64,000 nucleotides of DNA. Origin: Gammaproteobacteria bacterium (GTDB taxonomy: Bacteria; Pseudomonadota; Gammaproteobacteria; Pseudomonadales; Pseudohongiellaceae). The position numbers and the translations under genes are program-made. Of the stretch, positions 6,738 through 15,530 are shown piece by piece (position 1 is the first letter of the stretch; each line of letters begins with the position of its first letter). The notes beneath the pieces are model-generated. The model was not told where the DNA came from. It ran no database searches and saw only the letters and a program-made list of their open reading frames with translations. The stretch lies in NCBI GenBank assembly GCA_030654835.1, contig JAURWS010000030.1, forward strand, positions 62,001 to 126,000, read 5' to 3'.

Positions 6738-8471
6738 ATGAAAGACACTAAAAACAGCCCTCGCTACAAGGAACTATTTGAGGCGTTCAAAGCCGTACGT
6801 CACTACTTCATCTATGCCGGGGTATTCAGCGCCGCCATCAACATTCTGATGCTGGTCCCTATTCTGTACATGATGCAGGTGTACGACCGAGTCGTCTCCA
6901 GCGGCAGCCTCCCCACCCTCGCCGCACTGACGGTGATCATGGTGTTCCTGATGAGCGCCATGGGCGGTTTCGAGTGGGTCCGTTCCATGATCCTGATTGG
7001 CGCCAGCAACAAGCTTGAACAGAATCTGCGGCAACGGGTGTTTGATGCCACCTTCAAGAGCGCGCTGCTTTCCGGCGGATTGAGCAACGGCTCACAGCCC
7101 AACAGCGACCTTTCCAGCCTGCGGCAGTTCCTTACCGGCAATGGCCTGTTCGCGTTCTTCGACGCGCCCTGGTTTCCGATCTACGTAGCAGTCATGTTCA
7201 TGTTCCATTTCTGGTTCGGCGTGGTGGCTATCTTCGCCGGCATCGTCATGGTGATACTGGCCTACGTCACCGAAAAGGTCACCACGAACAAACTCAAGGA
7301 CGCCAACAGCGAAGCCAATTGGGTCAACAATCAGATCAATGGCAGTGTCCGCAATGCCGAAGTCATCGCCGCCATGGGCATGATCGAGAATATCCGACGA
7401 CGCCAGCAGAAGCGTGCTGACCGCGTGCTTATCCTGCAGACCGAAGCCAGCAAGTGGGCCGGCCTGCTCAGCACCCTCTCCAAGAGTTTCCGTGTCATTA
7501 CTCAGTCCCTGATTCTGGGGCTCGGCGCACTTCTGGCACTCAAGCAGGAAATTTCTCCCGGCATGATGATCGCCGGCTCGCTGCTGCTGGGACGGGCGCT
7601 GGCGCCGATCGATCTGCTGGTAGGCAGCTGGAAGGGTTTCTCCGTGGCCCGTGCGCAATACGAACGTCTGGGCCAACTGCTTGAGAAAATCCCGGCTGAT
7701 GGCGAGAACATGCCGCTGCCCGCACCAACGGGCAATCTGTCAGTAGAACAGGTGCTCGTCGTCCCGCCAGGCTCGCGTATACCGGTCGTCCGCGGCGTGA
7801 GCTTCGAGCTCAAAGCTGGCGAGGCATTGGGTATCGTCGGACCAAGCGCATCTGGCAAGTCCAGCTTGGCGCGCGCGCTGCTTGGTATCTGGCCTGCTGC
7901 GTCCGGCAAAGTACGCCTCGATGGCGCCGACATTGCCGCCTGGGATCGTCTGGAGCTGGGTCCGTATCTTGGTTATTTGCCGCAAGACATCGAGCTCTTT
8001 GACGGTACCATTTCCGAAAATATCTGCCGTTTTGGTGAGGTCGACGCCGAGCAGATCGTCACGGCAGCCAGACTGGCCGGCGTACACGAGCTGATCCTGC
8101 ATCTGCCACAGGGCTACGACACCGTGATTGGTGGCAACGGCGGCGCACTCTCGGGAGGCCAGCGCCAGCGCATTGGCCTGGCAAGAGCCGTCTACGGTAA
8201 TCCACGTCTGCTGGTTCTCGATGAGCCCAACTCCAATCTGGATGATCAGGGCGAACGAGAGCTGGTCACCGCATTGCAGCGAGTGAAGGCGCAGGGCTCC
8301 ACTGTGATTGTGATCACCCATCGCACCATGGTGTTGCTGGGTATGGACAAGATCCTGGTGATGAAAGAGGGCTCCGCCGTCAGCTTCGGTCCACGCGATC
8401 AGGTGCTGGCCGGCCTCGTGGCGCAGAACGACGCCCGCAAGGCGCCGGCCGCTGAGAGTGCAGCGTCCTGA
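6738..8471 (+). CDS. type I secretion ABC transporter (PrtD/RsaD/HasD family)
   Basis: 577 residues, a usual length for the family. A membrane domain with about six helices (residues 20-300) is fused to an ATPase domain. Walker A is GPSASGKSS (368-376), the signature LSGGQ (472-476), Walker B LLVLDEP (491-497), and the switch His is 528. It lacks the C39-like N-terminal domain of peptidase exporters, which fits the PrtD/AprD/RsaD class that exports S-layer, protease and heme-binding proteins with C-terminal signals. It heads a run with the membrane fusion protein and a TolC-type channel, and its likely substrate is the surface protein at 1-348. Confidence 0.93.
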   Translation: MKDTKNSPRYKELFEAFKAVRHYFIYAGVFSAAINILMLVPILYMMQVYDRVVSSGSLPTLAALTVIMVFLMSAMGGFEWVRSMILIGASNKLEQNLRQRVFDATFKSALLSGGLSNGSQPNSDLSSLRQFLTGNGLFAFFDAPWFPIYVAVMFMFHFWFGVVAIFAGIVMVILAYVTEKVTTNKLKDANSEANWVNNQINGSVRNAEVIAAMGMIENIRRRQQKRADRVLILQTEASKWAGLLSTLSKSFRVITQSLILGLGALLALKQEISPGMMIAGSLLLGRALAPIDLLVGSWKGFSVARAQYERLGQLLEKIPADGENMPLPAPTGNLSVEQVLVVPPGSRIPVVRGVSFELKAGEALGIVGPSASGKSSLARALLGIWPAASGKVRLDGADIAAWDRLELGPYLGYLPQDIELFDGTISENICRFGEVDAEQIVTAARLAGVHELILHLPQGYDTVIGGNGGALSGGQRQRIGLARAVYGNPRLLVLDEPNSNLDDQGERELVTALQRVKAQGSTVIVITHRTMVLLGMDKILVMKEGSAVSFGPRDQVLAGLVAQNDARKAPAAESAAS

Positions 8472-8516
8472 ACAGACGGACCGAATACTCCTTACGAATT
8501 GATTGGGAATGAAACA

Positions 8517-9881
8517 GTGACAGCAAATCGAGGCATTCAGAACAAACTCCCCGCCGTGTTGGCAGCCGAGCCTCCCACGCGGCGTGAGAGCCCCAATGCC
8601 GTCATCGAGACGGAGATTGACGGCGCCCGTCGTGCAGGCATCTTCATCGCTGTGCTGGTGTTTGGTGTTTTCGGCCTCTGGGCAACGGTGGCACCACTCA
8701 ACGGTGCAGCACATGCAATTGGCGTGGTGACTGTGCGCTCCTATAAACAGGTGGTGCAACACCTGGAAGGCGGAATGGTCAGTGAAATACGCGCCCAGAA
8801 TGGCGACTACGTCGAAGCGGGGGCACCATTGCTGGTGCTGGACAGCACGCAATCACTGGCCCAGCTGGAGATCGTGAGTGGCCAGTTCGCCACACTGACC
8901 GCCATGGAGGCGAGGCTGATCGCCGAGCGTGACGGACTGGAGAGCATTGTCTTCCCAGCCTCACTTTCCGCCGCCGACGCGAATGCCCGCGAGGAAATGG
9001 CGGTGCAAACCCAGATTTTCGAAGCCCGTAAGGCATCACGCGAAGGCGCCATAGCGGTTCTGGAGCAGCGCATCGAACAATTGAAATCCCGTGTCACCGG
9101 GTTGGAGGCCATGAAATCCAGCAAAGAGGAACTGGCGGCATCCTTTGCCGAGGAGCTGAAGGACGTCCGGCTCCTGCTTGAAGAAGGCTTTGCTGACAAG
9201 TTGCGCCTGCGGGAACTGGAGCGCAGTCACGCCATGTTGAAAGGGGAGGCTGCGGAACTGGTGGCCACGATTTCGTCCACCGAGATGCAGATGGGCGAAA
9301 CTCAGCTGCAGATCCTCCAGCAGACCAACGAATTCCAGGCCGATGTCGTCAACCAGCTCAGCGAAGTTCAGACCAATCTGAAAGATTCCCGCGAGCGCGT
9401 GATCGCCTTGAACGATATCGTGAACCGCACCGTGGTGCGCGCCCCGGTGTCCGGCCTGGTCAATGGCATGCAGTATCACACCATCGGTGCGGTGATTGCC
9501 CCGGGCAATCCGATCGCCGATATTGTGCCTCAGAGCGACGAGCTGGTGGTTGAGGCGCATGTATCGCCAGGCGACATCGACAGGGTCGGCGTCGGTCAGG
9601 ATGCTACCATCCGCTTCTCCGCCTTCAGCAGCGCTGTCCCCACCATTGCCGGCACCGTCTTGAGTGTGTCTGCCGATGCCATCGTAGACCCGCATTCGGG
9701 CATGCAGTTCTACGTCGCCAGAGTGCAGGTGACTGAGGAAGGCATGACGGAACTTGGCGACTTGGCGCTGGTGCCAGGCATGCCGGCAGAAGTATTCATT
9801 GCCTCCGGGTCACGCACCTTCCTGCAATACGTGATGAAACCCTTTTCCAATGCGCTGGCCCGCAGCCTGATTGAAGACTGA
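8517..9881 (+). CDS. type I secretion membrane fusion protein (HlyD/PrtE family)
   Basis: 454 residues from GTG at 8517, which has GGGA eight bases upstream. A TTG at 8499 would add six residues but has no ribosome site. A single membrane anchor (about 38-58) is followed by a lipoyl-like half (HLEGGMVSEIRAQNGDYV), a long alpha-helical hairpin of coiled coils (about 110-300), the second lipoyl half (VVRAPVSGLVNGMQ) and a C-terminal beta-barrel. It spans the periplasm between the ABC transporter and the TolC-like channel, whose gene starts five bases after this stop. Confidence 0.92.
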   Translation: MTANRGIQNKLPAVLAAEPPTRRESPNAVIETEIDGARRAGIFIAVLVFGVFGLWATVAPLNGAAHAIGVVTVRSYKQVVQHLEGGMVSEIRAQNGDYVEAGAPLLVLDSTQSLAQLEIVSGQFATLTAMEARLIAERDGLESIVFPASLSAADANAREEMAVQTQIFEARKASREGAIAVLEQRIEQLKSRVTGLEAMKSSKEELAASFAEELKDVRLLLEEGFADKLRLRELERSHAMLKGEAAELVATISSTEMQMGETQLQILQQTNEFQADVVNQLSEVQTNLKDSRERVIALNDIVNRTVVRAPVSGLVNGMQYHTIGAVIAPGNPIADIVPQSDELVVEAHVSPGDIDRVGVGQDATIRFSAFSSAVPTIAGTVLSVSADAIVDPHSGMQFYVARVQVTEEGMTELGDLALVPGMPAEVFIASGSRTFLQYVMKPFSNALARSLIED

Positions 9882-9886
9882 CGCAA

Positions 9887-11251
9887 ATGAAACTGACTCT
9901 GCTCCCAGTGCTCTGCCTCAGCCTCACCAGCCTCTGGATTCCACCGGCTTTCACCGCCGAACCGGAGCGGGGCGGCGTCAGCACCATCCTGATCGAAGGC
10001 TCGACGCTCGAAGATTTCTTTACGGCCGCCATGGATTACAGCCCTCGCTTGCGAATTTCCGAAGAGCGCTGGAACGTCGGCACCGCGCGCAAGAAGTCCG
10101 CCACCGGGCAGCTGCTGCCCCAGATCAATGCCAATGGCAGCATCTCTGACAACACGCAATCTCAGGATCCGCTAAATATTGCCAACAAATACCGAGGTGA
10201 GCGTTACTCCGTGCAGTTGAGCCAGGTGCTCTTCAACTGGCAGGCCTTTGCGGCACGCGGCGCTGCAGCGCTTGCCGAAGATCAGGCCGAGGCGGAGTAT
10301 TTCGCAGAACTGGGCTGGCTGCTGACCGACGTGGCGGAAAAATACTTCAATGTGCTGCAGGCCGAAGACGCTGTCACATCCATCCGCACAGAGTTGCAAG
10401 CCGTCACCAATCAGCTGAATCAGATCCAGAGGCTGTACGACCTTCAGTCTGCCAAGATCACCGACCTGTACTCGGCACAGGCTCGACAGGCAGCCGTACA
10501 GTCCCAACAACTGAACATGGAGAGCGAGCTGGCGCTGGTCAGAGAGGCCTTGCGGGCTGCGACCGGGCTGAACGTCGGGCCGCTGTACCGTCTGGATCAA
10601 GGCATCGCCATTCCCGCCCAGAGCGAAACCATCGATGTGTGGCTGGAGCGGGCACGCAACAGCAACCAACAAATCCAGGCCCGCGAATACGCCATGCGGG
10701 CGGCAGACAAGCGTGTCTCCCAACAGCGCGGCACTTACATGCCGAGGGTGTCGTTGATCGCCCAACAGCAGTTGTCTGACATCGGCTTTGACAACACACG
10801 CATGAACAGAACCGACACGACCTATGTCGGCGTAGACGTGCAGATTCCTTTGTTTGCAGGCGGCAGCAACCGTGCGTCCGTCAGCGAAGCTGCGGCGTTG
10901 CGAGGCATCGCCGAGAATGAACTGCGACAGACCCAGCTGGAGATCGTCGAAAGCACGCGCATGGCCTATCTGCAGGTCAAGGCCAGCGAGCAGCGCACTC
11001 AGGCGGCAGAGAAACTGCTGGAGTCCACGGAATTGTCGTTGTCCTCCATGCAGCGCGGCTTTGAGCTTGGCGCCGTGACCAGTGTCGATGTGCTCAATGC
11101 CATGCGCGACCGCTTTCAGGCGGAACGCGACCTGCAAAGAACCCGCTACGAGCACATAAAATTCTCGCTGCTGTTGAAGCGCGAGGCAGGCACGCTGAGC
11201 GGGGACGACCTGATCGACGTCGGCAGCTGGTTGATCGCACCGCAGCCATGA
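9887..11251 (+). CDS. TolC-family outer-membrane channel of the type I system
   Basis: 454 residues with a signal peptide (about 1-24, ending AFTA) and two outer-membrane efflux repeats rich in coiled coil. The N-terminal part contains LEDFFTAAMDYSPRL and the second repeat VGVDVQIPLFAGGSNRASV, both typical of the family. It is third in the type I operon and completes the exit duct. A dedicated TolC next to the exporter suggests the system works independently of general efflux. Confidence 0.92.
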   Translation: MKLTLLPVLCLSLTSLWIPPAFTAEPERGGVSTILIEGSTLEDFFTAAMDYSPRLRISEERWNVGTARKKSATGQLLPQINANGSISDNTQSQDPLNIANKYRGERYSVQLSQVLFNWQAFAARGAAALAEDQAEAEYFAELGWLLTDVAEKYFNVLQAEDAVTSIRTELQAVTNQLNQIQRLYDLQSAKITDLYSAQARQAAVQSQQLNMESELALVREALRAATGLNVGPLYRLDQGIAIPAQSETIDVWLERARNSNQQIQAREYAMRAADKRVSQQRGTYMPRVSLIAQQQLSDIGFDNTRMNRTDTTYVGVDVQIPLFAGGSNRASVSEAAALRGIAENELRQTQLEIVESTRMAYLQVKASEQRTQAAEKLLESTELSLSSMQRGFELGAVTSVDVLNAMRDRFQAERDLQRTRYEHIKFSLLLKREAGTLSGDDLIDVGSWLIAPQP

Positions 11252-11299
11252 CACCACCCATCGGCCTCCTTCACATCAAATCAGCACGCTGGATCGGGA

Positions 11300-12103
11300 A
11301 TGTTCTTTAGATTGCTCCAACAATGGGTACTCGCCCCCATCGTCAACTACCGTCTGTTTCACAACTTCGCCCGGCAGGATTTCACCGGGCAGTTTGCGGG
11401 CTCGCTGGGCGGGGTCATCTGGCTGTTCATCACGCCCATCGTCAACATCCTGATCTACTCCTTCGTGTTCAACGTGGTGTTTCGCTCGCCGATGCCCGAA
11501 GAATATGGCGACACGCCCTTCGTGGTCTTTCTAATGATGGGGTATCTGCCCTGGTTTGCCTTCGCAGACGCGGTCGGGCGCGCCAGCACGCTGCTGCTCG
11601 AAAAGGCGCCGCTCATCACCAAGGTCAAGTTTCCCGTGCAGATCATTCCGGCCGTTGGCACCGTTGTCCCCTATCTGGTGCACGGCATCGCGCTGGGGCT
11701 GTTCCTTCTGTATCTGGCCGTCACGGGCCATTTCACTCTGATGTGGTTGTGGCTGCCGGTCATATTCTTCCTGCAGTTCCTGTTCACCATGGGGTTGGTG
11801 GCAATACTCTCGGCCCTGTGTGTATTCTTGCGGGACATTCAGCAGCTGGTAACGCTGATGCTGACGAGCTGGTTCTTCCTGACGCCGATCATCTATCCGA
11901 TCTCCTTGATTCCAGAAGACTGGCGACCCCTGTTGCTGCTCAACCCGATGCACAACTTTGTGCAGATGTACCGCGAGCTGATCCTGCTGGACAGCTTCTC
12001 GATGGCGAGTTTTCAGATCATCGTGCCAGCGGCGCTGTTAACGTATTGTTTCGGCGGCTGGATATTCATGCGGATCAAACATGCCTTCGGGGATGTGCTT
12101 TAA
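11300..12103 (+). CDS. ABC-2 polysaccharide export permease (Wzm-like)
   Basis: 267 residues with about six hydrophobic segments and the RQDFTGQFAGSLGGVIWLFITP start typical of Wzm/KpsM/TagG permeases. It moves an undecaprenyl-linked or lipid-linked glycan across the inner membrane together with the ATPase at 12214. There is no glycosyltransferase gene beside it. In Caulobacter the S-layer is held by smooth lipopolysaccharide whose synthesis genes lie near the type I exporter, so this pair may export the glycan that anchors the surface protein; that link is inference. Confidence 0.88.
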   Translation: MFFRLLQQWVLAPIVNYRLFHNFARQDFTGQFAGSLGGVIWLFITPIVNILIYSFVFNVVFRSPMPEEYGDTPFVVFLMMGYLPWFAFADAVGRASTLLLEKAPLITKVKFPVQIIPAVGTVVPYLVHGIALGLFLLYLAVTGHFTLMWLWLPVIFFLQFLFTMGLVAILSALCVFLRDIQQLVTLMLTSWFFLTPIIYPISLIPEDWRPLLLLNPMHNFVQMYRELILLDSFSMASFQIIVPAALLTYCFGGWIFMRIKHAFGDVL

Positions 12104-12115
12104 CTGTGGGAGCCT

Positions 12116-12176
12116 TGTGGGAGCGGGCCTGCCCGCGATTGGATAAGTAAAAATCGCTTGCAGGCAAGCTCCCACA
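12116..12176. repeat. REP-like palindromic element, copy 2
   Basis: TGTGGGAGCGGGCCTGCCCG at the left is mirrored by GCTTGCAGGCAAGCTCCCACA at the right. A partial extra copy (CTGTGGGAGC, 12104-12113) begins directly after the wzm stop. It sits between the wzm-like and wzt-like genes, where it could set different transcript levels for the two. It is the same family as the copies at 2077 and 13426. Confidence 0.8.
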
Positions 12177-12213
12177 ACGGGGCCACAAGAGCAGAGTAAT
12201 TTAAGAGAACATC

Positions 12214-13410
12214 ATGCACAGCATTTCAGTGGAAAATATTCACAAGGACTTCCGCATCTACGAGCGGCCTCAGGACAGGCTGCTGGAGCTGCTGCAGCGC
12301 CGCCCGCGTCACAAGGTCTTCCACGTGCTGCAGGACATCTCCTTCTCTGTGCTGGAGGGCAGGAGCCTGGGCATCATCGGCGACAACGGCGCTGGCAAGT
12401 CGACCCTGATGAAACTGCTGGTCGGTACGCTGCAGCCCACCCGTGGCACCATCTCCATCAAGGGGCAGGTCGCGGCACTGCTGGAGCTGGGCGCTGGCTT
12501 CCACCCGGAGTTCACCGGCCGTCGCAACATCTACTTGAACGCCGCACTGCTCGGGGTGCCGGACGACAACATCGCCGCCATGGAGCGGGAGATCATCGAG
12601 TTCTCCGAACTGGGTGACTTCATCGACCGCCCAGTGAAGACCTATTCCTCCGGCATGTACGTGCGCCTGGCCTTCTCCATCGCCACCATGGTGCGCCCGG
12701 ACGTGCTGGTGATCGACGAGGCGCTCTCGGTGGGCGACATCGCCTTCCAGAAGAAGTGCGTCGAGCGCATGAACGAGTTCCGCAAACAACAGAAAACCAT
12801 GATCTTCTGCAGCCACTCCATGTACCACGTGCAGGAACTGTGCGACACGGCGATCTGGCTGGAGAAGGGCCGCATTCGCGAGATCGGCGAGAGCCATCAG
12901 GTGGTCGGGCATTACGAGAGCTTCTGCAACAGTAAGCAGCGCGAACACAACGAGCCGCTGGACATCAACAAGGTAGAAGACCGCCTGCAGAAGGATTGCC
13001 GGGTAATCAGCACCACCGTGAGAGCGCTGGATGGCCAGGAGATCGAGGAGGTCGAGCCGCTCTCCGACATCATCCTGGAAACCCGAATCGAGATTCTTGC
13101 CGACAACGTCATCTGCAACTTCGGCTTCGCCATGATGCGCACGCTGGACGAGATCATGGCAGCGTACCTGACGACTGATCTCACCGATGTTCCCAAAGGA
13201 CCCTTCCAGAAGGGTGAGGTGCTGACCGTGCGCACGCGGGTCAACGCCATCTCCATGCGGGTCGGGGAATTCTACGTGCTGGGCGGCGTGGCGGATGCCA
13301 GCGGGCTGCTATGGTACGAGGTTAAGCTTAGCAAACTCATCAAGATTCGGCCCAACAAGGGCGTCGGCTCGCTGATCATGAAAGTGGATTGGGATATTCA
13401 GCGCGGCTGA
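12214..13410 (+). CDS. ABC polysaccharide export ATPase with C-terminal glycan-binding domain (Wzt-like)
   Basis: 398 residues. The N-terminal ATPase (about 1-240) has Walker A GDNGAGKST, the unusual signature YSSGM of the polysaccharide-export subfamily, and Walker B VLVIDEA. An added C-terminal domain of about 150 residues (about 250-398) matches Wzt proteins, which recognise the capped end of a finished O-antigen chain before export. This suggests an exported glycan with a defined non-reducing end. It partners the permease upstream. Confidence 0.9.
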   Translation: MHSISVENIHKDFRIYERPQDRLLELLQRRPRHKVFHVLQDISFSVLEGRSLGIIGDNGAGKSTLMKLLVGTLQPTRGTISIKGQVAALLELGAGFHPEFTGRRNIYLNAALLGVPDDNIAAMEREIIEFSELGDFIDRPVKTYSSGMYVRLAFSIATMVRPDVLVIDEALSVGDIAFQKKCVERMNEFRKQQKTMIFCSHSMYHVQELCDTAIWLEKGRIREIGESHQVVGHYESFCNSKQREHNEPLDINKVEDRLQKDCRVISTTVRALDGQEIEEVEPLSDIILETRIEILADNVICNFGFAMMRTLDEIMAAYLTTDLTDVPKGPFQKGEVLTVRTRVNAISMRVGEFYVLGGVADASGLLWYEVKLSKLIKIRPNKGVGSLIMKVDWDIQRG

Positions 13411-13425
13411 GAACGCGATGTGCTC

Positions 13426-13492
13426 TGTGGGCGGGCCTTGCCCGCGATCAAGTCTTGCGCAAAGCTGATCGCGGGCAAGGCCCGCTCCCACA
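13426..13492. repeat. REP-like palindromic element, copy 3, between convergent genes
   Basis: TGTGGGCGGGCCTTGCCCGC at the left is mirrored by CGGGCAAGGCCCGCTCCCAC at the right, giving a very stable long hairpin. It fills the gap between the wzt-like gene and gspK, which end toward each other, so it may act as a two-way transcription end point. No T-run is present. Confidence 0.8.
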
Positions 13493-13498
13493 GGTCTC

Positions 13499-14557
13499 TC
13501 AGTCTTCCACTTTAGGTGGCGAGGTATCCGGCAGCCGTGCGTAGGGGTCAACCTTGTAGACTCTTGCACGATCGGAGCCGGAGCGGACATCCCAGATCTC
13601 CATGTAGGCCTGGGTGACAGGGTCAACCTGCTGCGCAGGGTCGCCCGCCGCATCCGAAGGTTCTTCCTCCGCGTCTCCTTTCTCAACCTCTGCCCGTGGA
13701 TAGGCATAGACGGAATAGACCGCCGAGGTGTTGTCGCCGACCCAGTTCGACAGCTCGACGAAATTCTCGATCGGAATGATCTCGCCAACGTCAGCGCGAT
13801 TGCGGAAGTCGCGCAACTCCCGGTAGAGCAGAATCTGCTCGATCAATTCATCCGTCAGCCCCGGCAGCAACTGCATCGCTTCACGCGTGGCCAGATTCAG
13901 GTTCACTATCTCTCCTTGACCATAGACGGTGAACGCGGCATCCAGATTCACATCCTTGAACAGCTCATCGAAACCACGGATCAGGCGCAGCTCTTCCACC
14001 GAGTCCAGCTCCCGGGCATTGCGGGCCCTGTAGGGCGGGTCCAGTGACTCGTAATAGTCACTCTCGGCGCCATTGATGCCGGCCTGATCGTTGAGGTCGT
14101 ACCAGTCGATCCAGGCTCCGATAAGCTCCTGCACCCGCTGCGGATCGGGTTCCGGCCCCAGCCGTTTCTCGATGATCAACTGCAGGTTCGCCACGCTCAT
14201 GCCGTTGAGATTGATCTTGCCCGCGTGGTTGTAGATCCGCACCACCATGTCTTCGCCAACTGGGTAGTACAGAGTCAGCGGCTGGCCATTAAACCGATAG
14301 TCAGGGGAGCGAACATTGCCCTCATCATCAAGCTTTAGTTCCTGGTCAATCGGCGCCTCCATGGACTCCAGCATCAACTCCATCTCCGCCTGATTCATGG
14401 CGCTGGCGACGTCCGCCATGTCGCCTACCGCCGTGCGGTTGTGGAAGGCTGTACGAGCCGAAAGCTGCACTTTGCCCGCCATCACCGTGACGAGCACGGT
14501 CAGCAGGATGGAGGTCCACAGGACGATGATGATGACCGAGCCACGTTGCCGTTGCAT
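13499..14557 (-). CDS. gspK: type II secretion minor pseudopilin GspK
   Basis: 352 residues. The N-terminus (RGSVIIIVLWTSILLTVLVT) has the hydrophobic stretch of GspK, and a large globular domain follows with helix-hairpin-helix-like segments (NLNLATREAMQLLPGLTDEL). GspK caps the pseudopilus tip with GspI and GspJ. The C-terminal tail is acidic and proline-rich. It is last in the gsp operon, one base after gspJ. Confidence 0.9.
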   Translation of the reverse strand: MQRQRGSVIIIVLWTSILLTVLVTVMAGKVQLSARTAFHNRTAVGDMADVASAMNQAEMELMLESMEAPIDQELKLDDEGNVRSPDYRFNGQPLTLYYPVGEDMVVRIYNHAGKINLNGMSVANLQLIIEKRLGPEPDPQRVQELIGAWIDWYDLNDQAGINGAESDYYESLDPPYRARNARELDSVEELRLIRGFDELFKDVNLDAAFTVYGQGEIVNLNLATREAMQLLPGLTDELIEQILLYRELRDFRNRADVGEIIPIENFVELSNWVGDNTSAVYSVYAYPRAEVEKGDAEEEPSDAAGDPAQQVDPVTQAYMEIWDVRSGSDRARVYKVDPYARLPDTSPPKVED

Positions 14558-14558
14558 C

Positions 14559-15530
14559 TTATTGGGCTCCTGGCGGGAGGGCGAAGCGAGGGCCGGACTG
14601 CGGATCGAAGCGCCGGTCTATTTGTTGGCGGGGCTGTTGACCAGGCTGCTGGCCGGGCTGTTGACCGGGCTGTTGACCGGGCTGTCGCCCCGGAAATTGT
14701 CCCTGCCGCTGATCAGATTGCTGATCAGACCGAGGGCCTGACTGCAGCCGTCGGGTACGGCGGCCGCCAGGCTCCTGATCCGGCTCGGGCGCCGACTCCA
14801 CTGCCTGGGGTGCAACGGCCCCCTCTGGCGTGAAAGCAGGTTGCAACGAGCGATGCTGGTTGGCGCGAATACGGGCGATGATGTTGAGGGGCTCATTCCG
14901 CCGGGCGGAGTCCAGCGGCGTCAGCAGCACATGCACGGCCAGCGGCAGCATATGCAGCTCATCGCCGGGCCAGTCCTCGCGCCAGCGCCTGCTGAAATCC
15001 AGCTCCTCGTAGAGAAAACTGAAGCGGGCGGTGTAGTTTTCCAGCAGCAGGACGGGCTCGGTTTCCTCAAGCCGGGGTTGCGGGTTGTCACTCATGGCTG
15101 GTGCCAGGCGCAGATACACGCCCTCGTCGTCCACCGACTCCAGTTGCCAGGCCGTCAGCCCGCCACTGCGTTGCGGCGAGACTGTCGATACCCAGCTCAA
15201 CGTCTCATCTTCGCCGCTGAAGTAGACATAACGGGCAAGGGTCTCGTCGTTGCGGTAACTGTGCGCAAAAGCACCCTGCAACGCTCGCTCCAGCTGCAGA
15301 ATGGCGACGGTTTCATCCAGACTGGCGTCGAGCGCCGAGGTATCGTTCTCCCAGTCATTCATCACGGTGTACATGCCCGTGCTGAGCAGGCCCAGCAGCA
15401 TCGCCGTCAGTGCCAGCGACAGAATGACCTCGATCAGCGTGAAGCCCTGCTGGGAGCGACGTCGCCGCCCGCCCGCAGTGCTATTCCGGCAGTTCGAGCT
15501 TGACCCAGCGGGTACCGGAAATCGACTCAT
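14559..15530 (-). CDS. gspJ: type II secretion minor pseudopilin GspJ with a Gln/Pro/Gly repeat tail
   Basis: 323 residues. The prepilin motif QQGFTLIEVILSLALTAMLL lies at about residues 28-47, after an unusually long, basic leader. The pseudopilin domain ends near residue 230. The remaining tail, about 90 residues, is low complexity, with PGQQ tandem repeats encoded by 12-base repeats at 14631-14692. Family members are normally near 200-240 residues, so the tail is an extension. Confidence 0.88.
   Translation of the reverse strand: MSRFPVPAGSSSNCRNSTAGGRRRRSQQGFTLIEVILSLALTAMLLGLLSTGMYTVMNDWENDTSALDASLDETVAILQLERALQGAFAHSYRNDETLARYVYFSGEDETLSWVSTVSPQRSGGLTAWQLESVDDEGVYLRLAPAMSDNPQPRLEETEPVLLLENYTARFSFLYEELDFSRRWREDWPGDELHMLPLAVHVLLTPLDSARRNEPLNIIARIRANQHRSLQPAFTPEGAVAPQAVESAPEPDQEPGGRRTRRLQSGPRSDQQSDQRQGQFPGRQPGQQPGQQPGQQPGQQPRQQIDRRFDPQSGPRFALPPGAQ
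14631..14692. repeat. 12-bp tandem repeat inside gspJ
   Basis: About five imperfect copies of GGGCTGTTGACC lie head to tail. They encode the PGQQ repeats of the GspJ tail in the minus-strand frame. Because the unit is a multiple of three, copy-number change would keep the frame. Confidence 0.75.

Noticed and set aside
14631-14692. Tandem repeats in gspJ considered as a CRISPR array
   Set aside because: Units are contiguous 12-mers without unique spacers and lie inside a coding frame.
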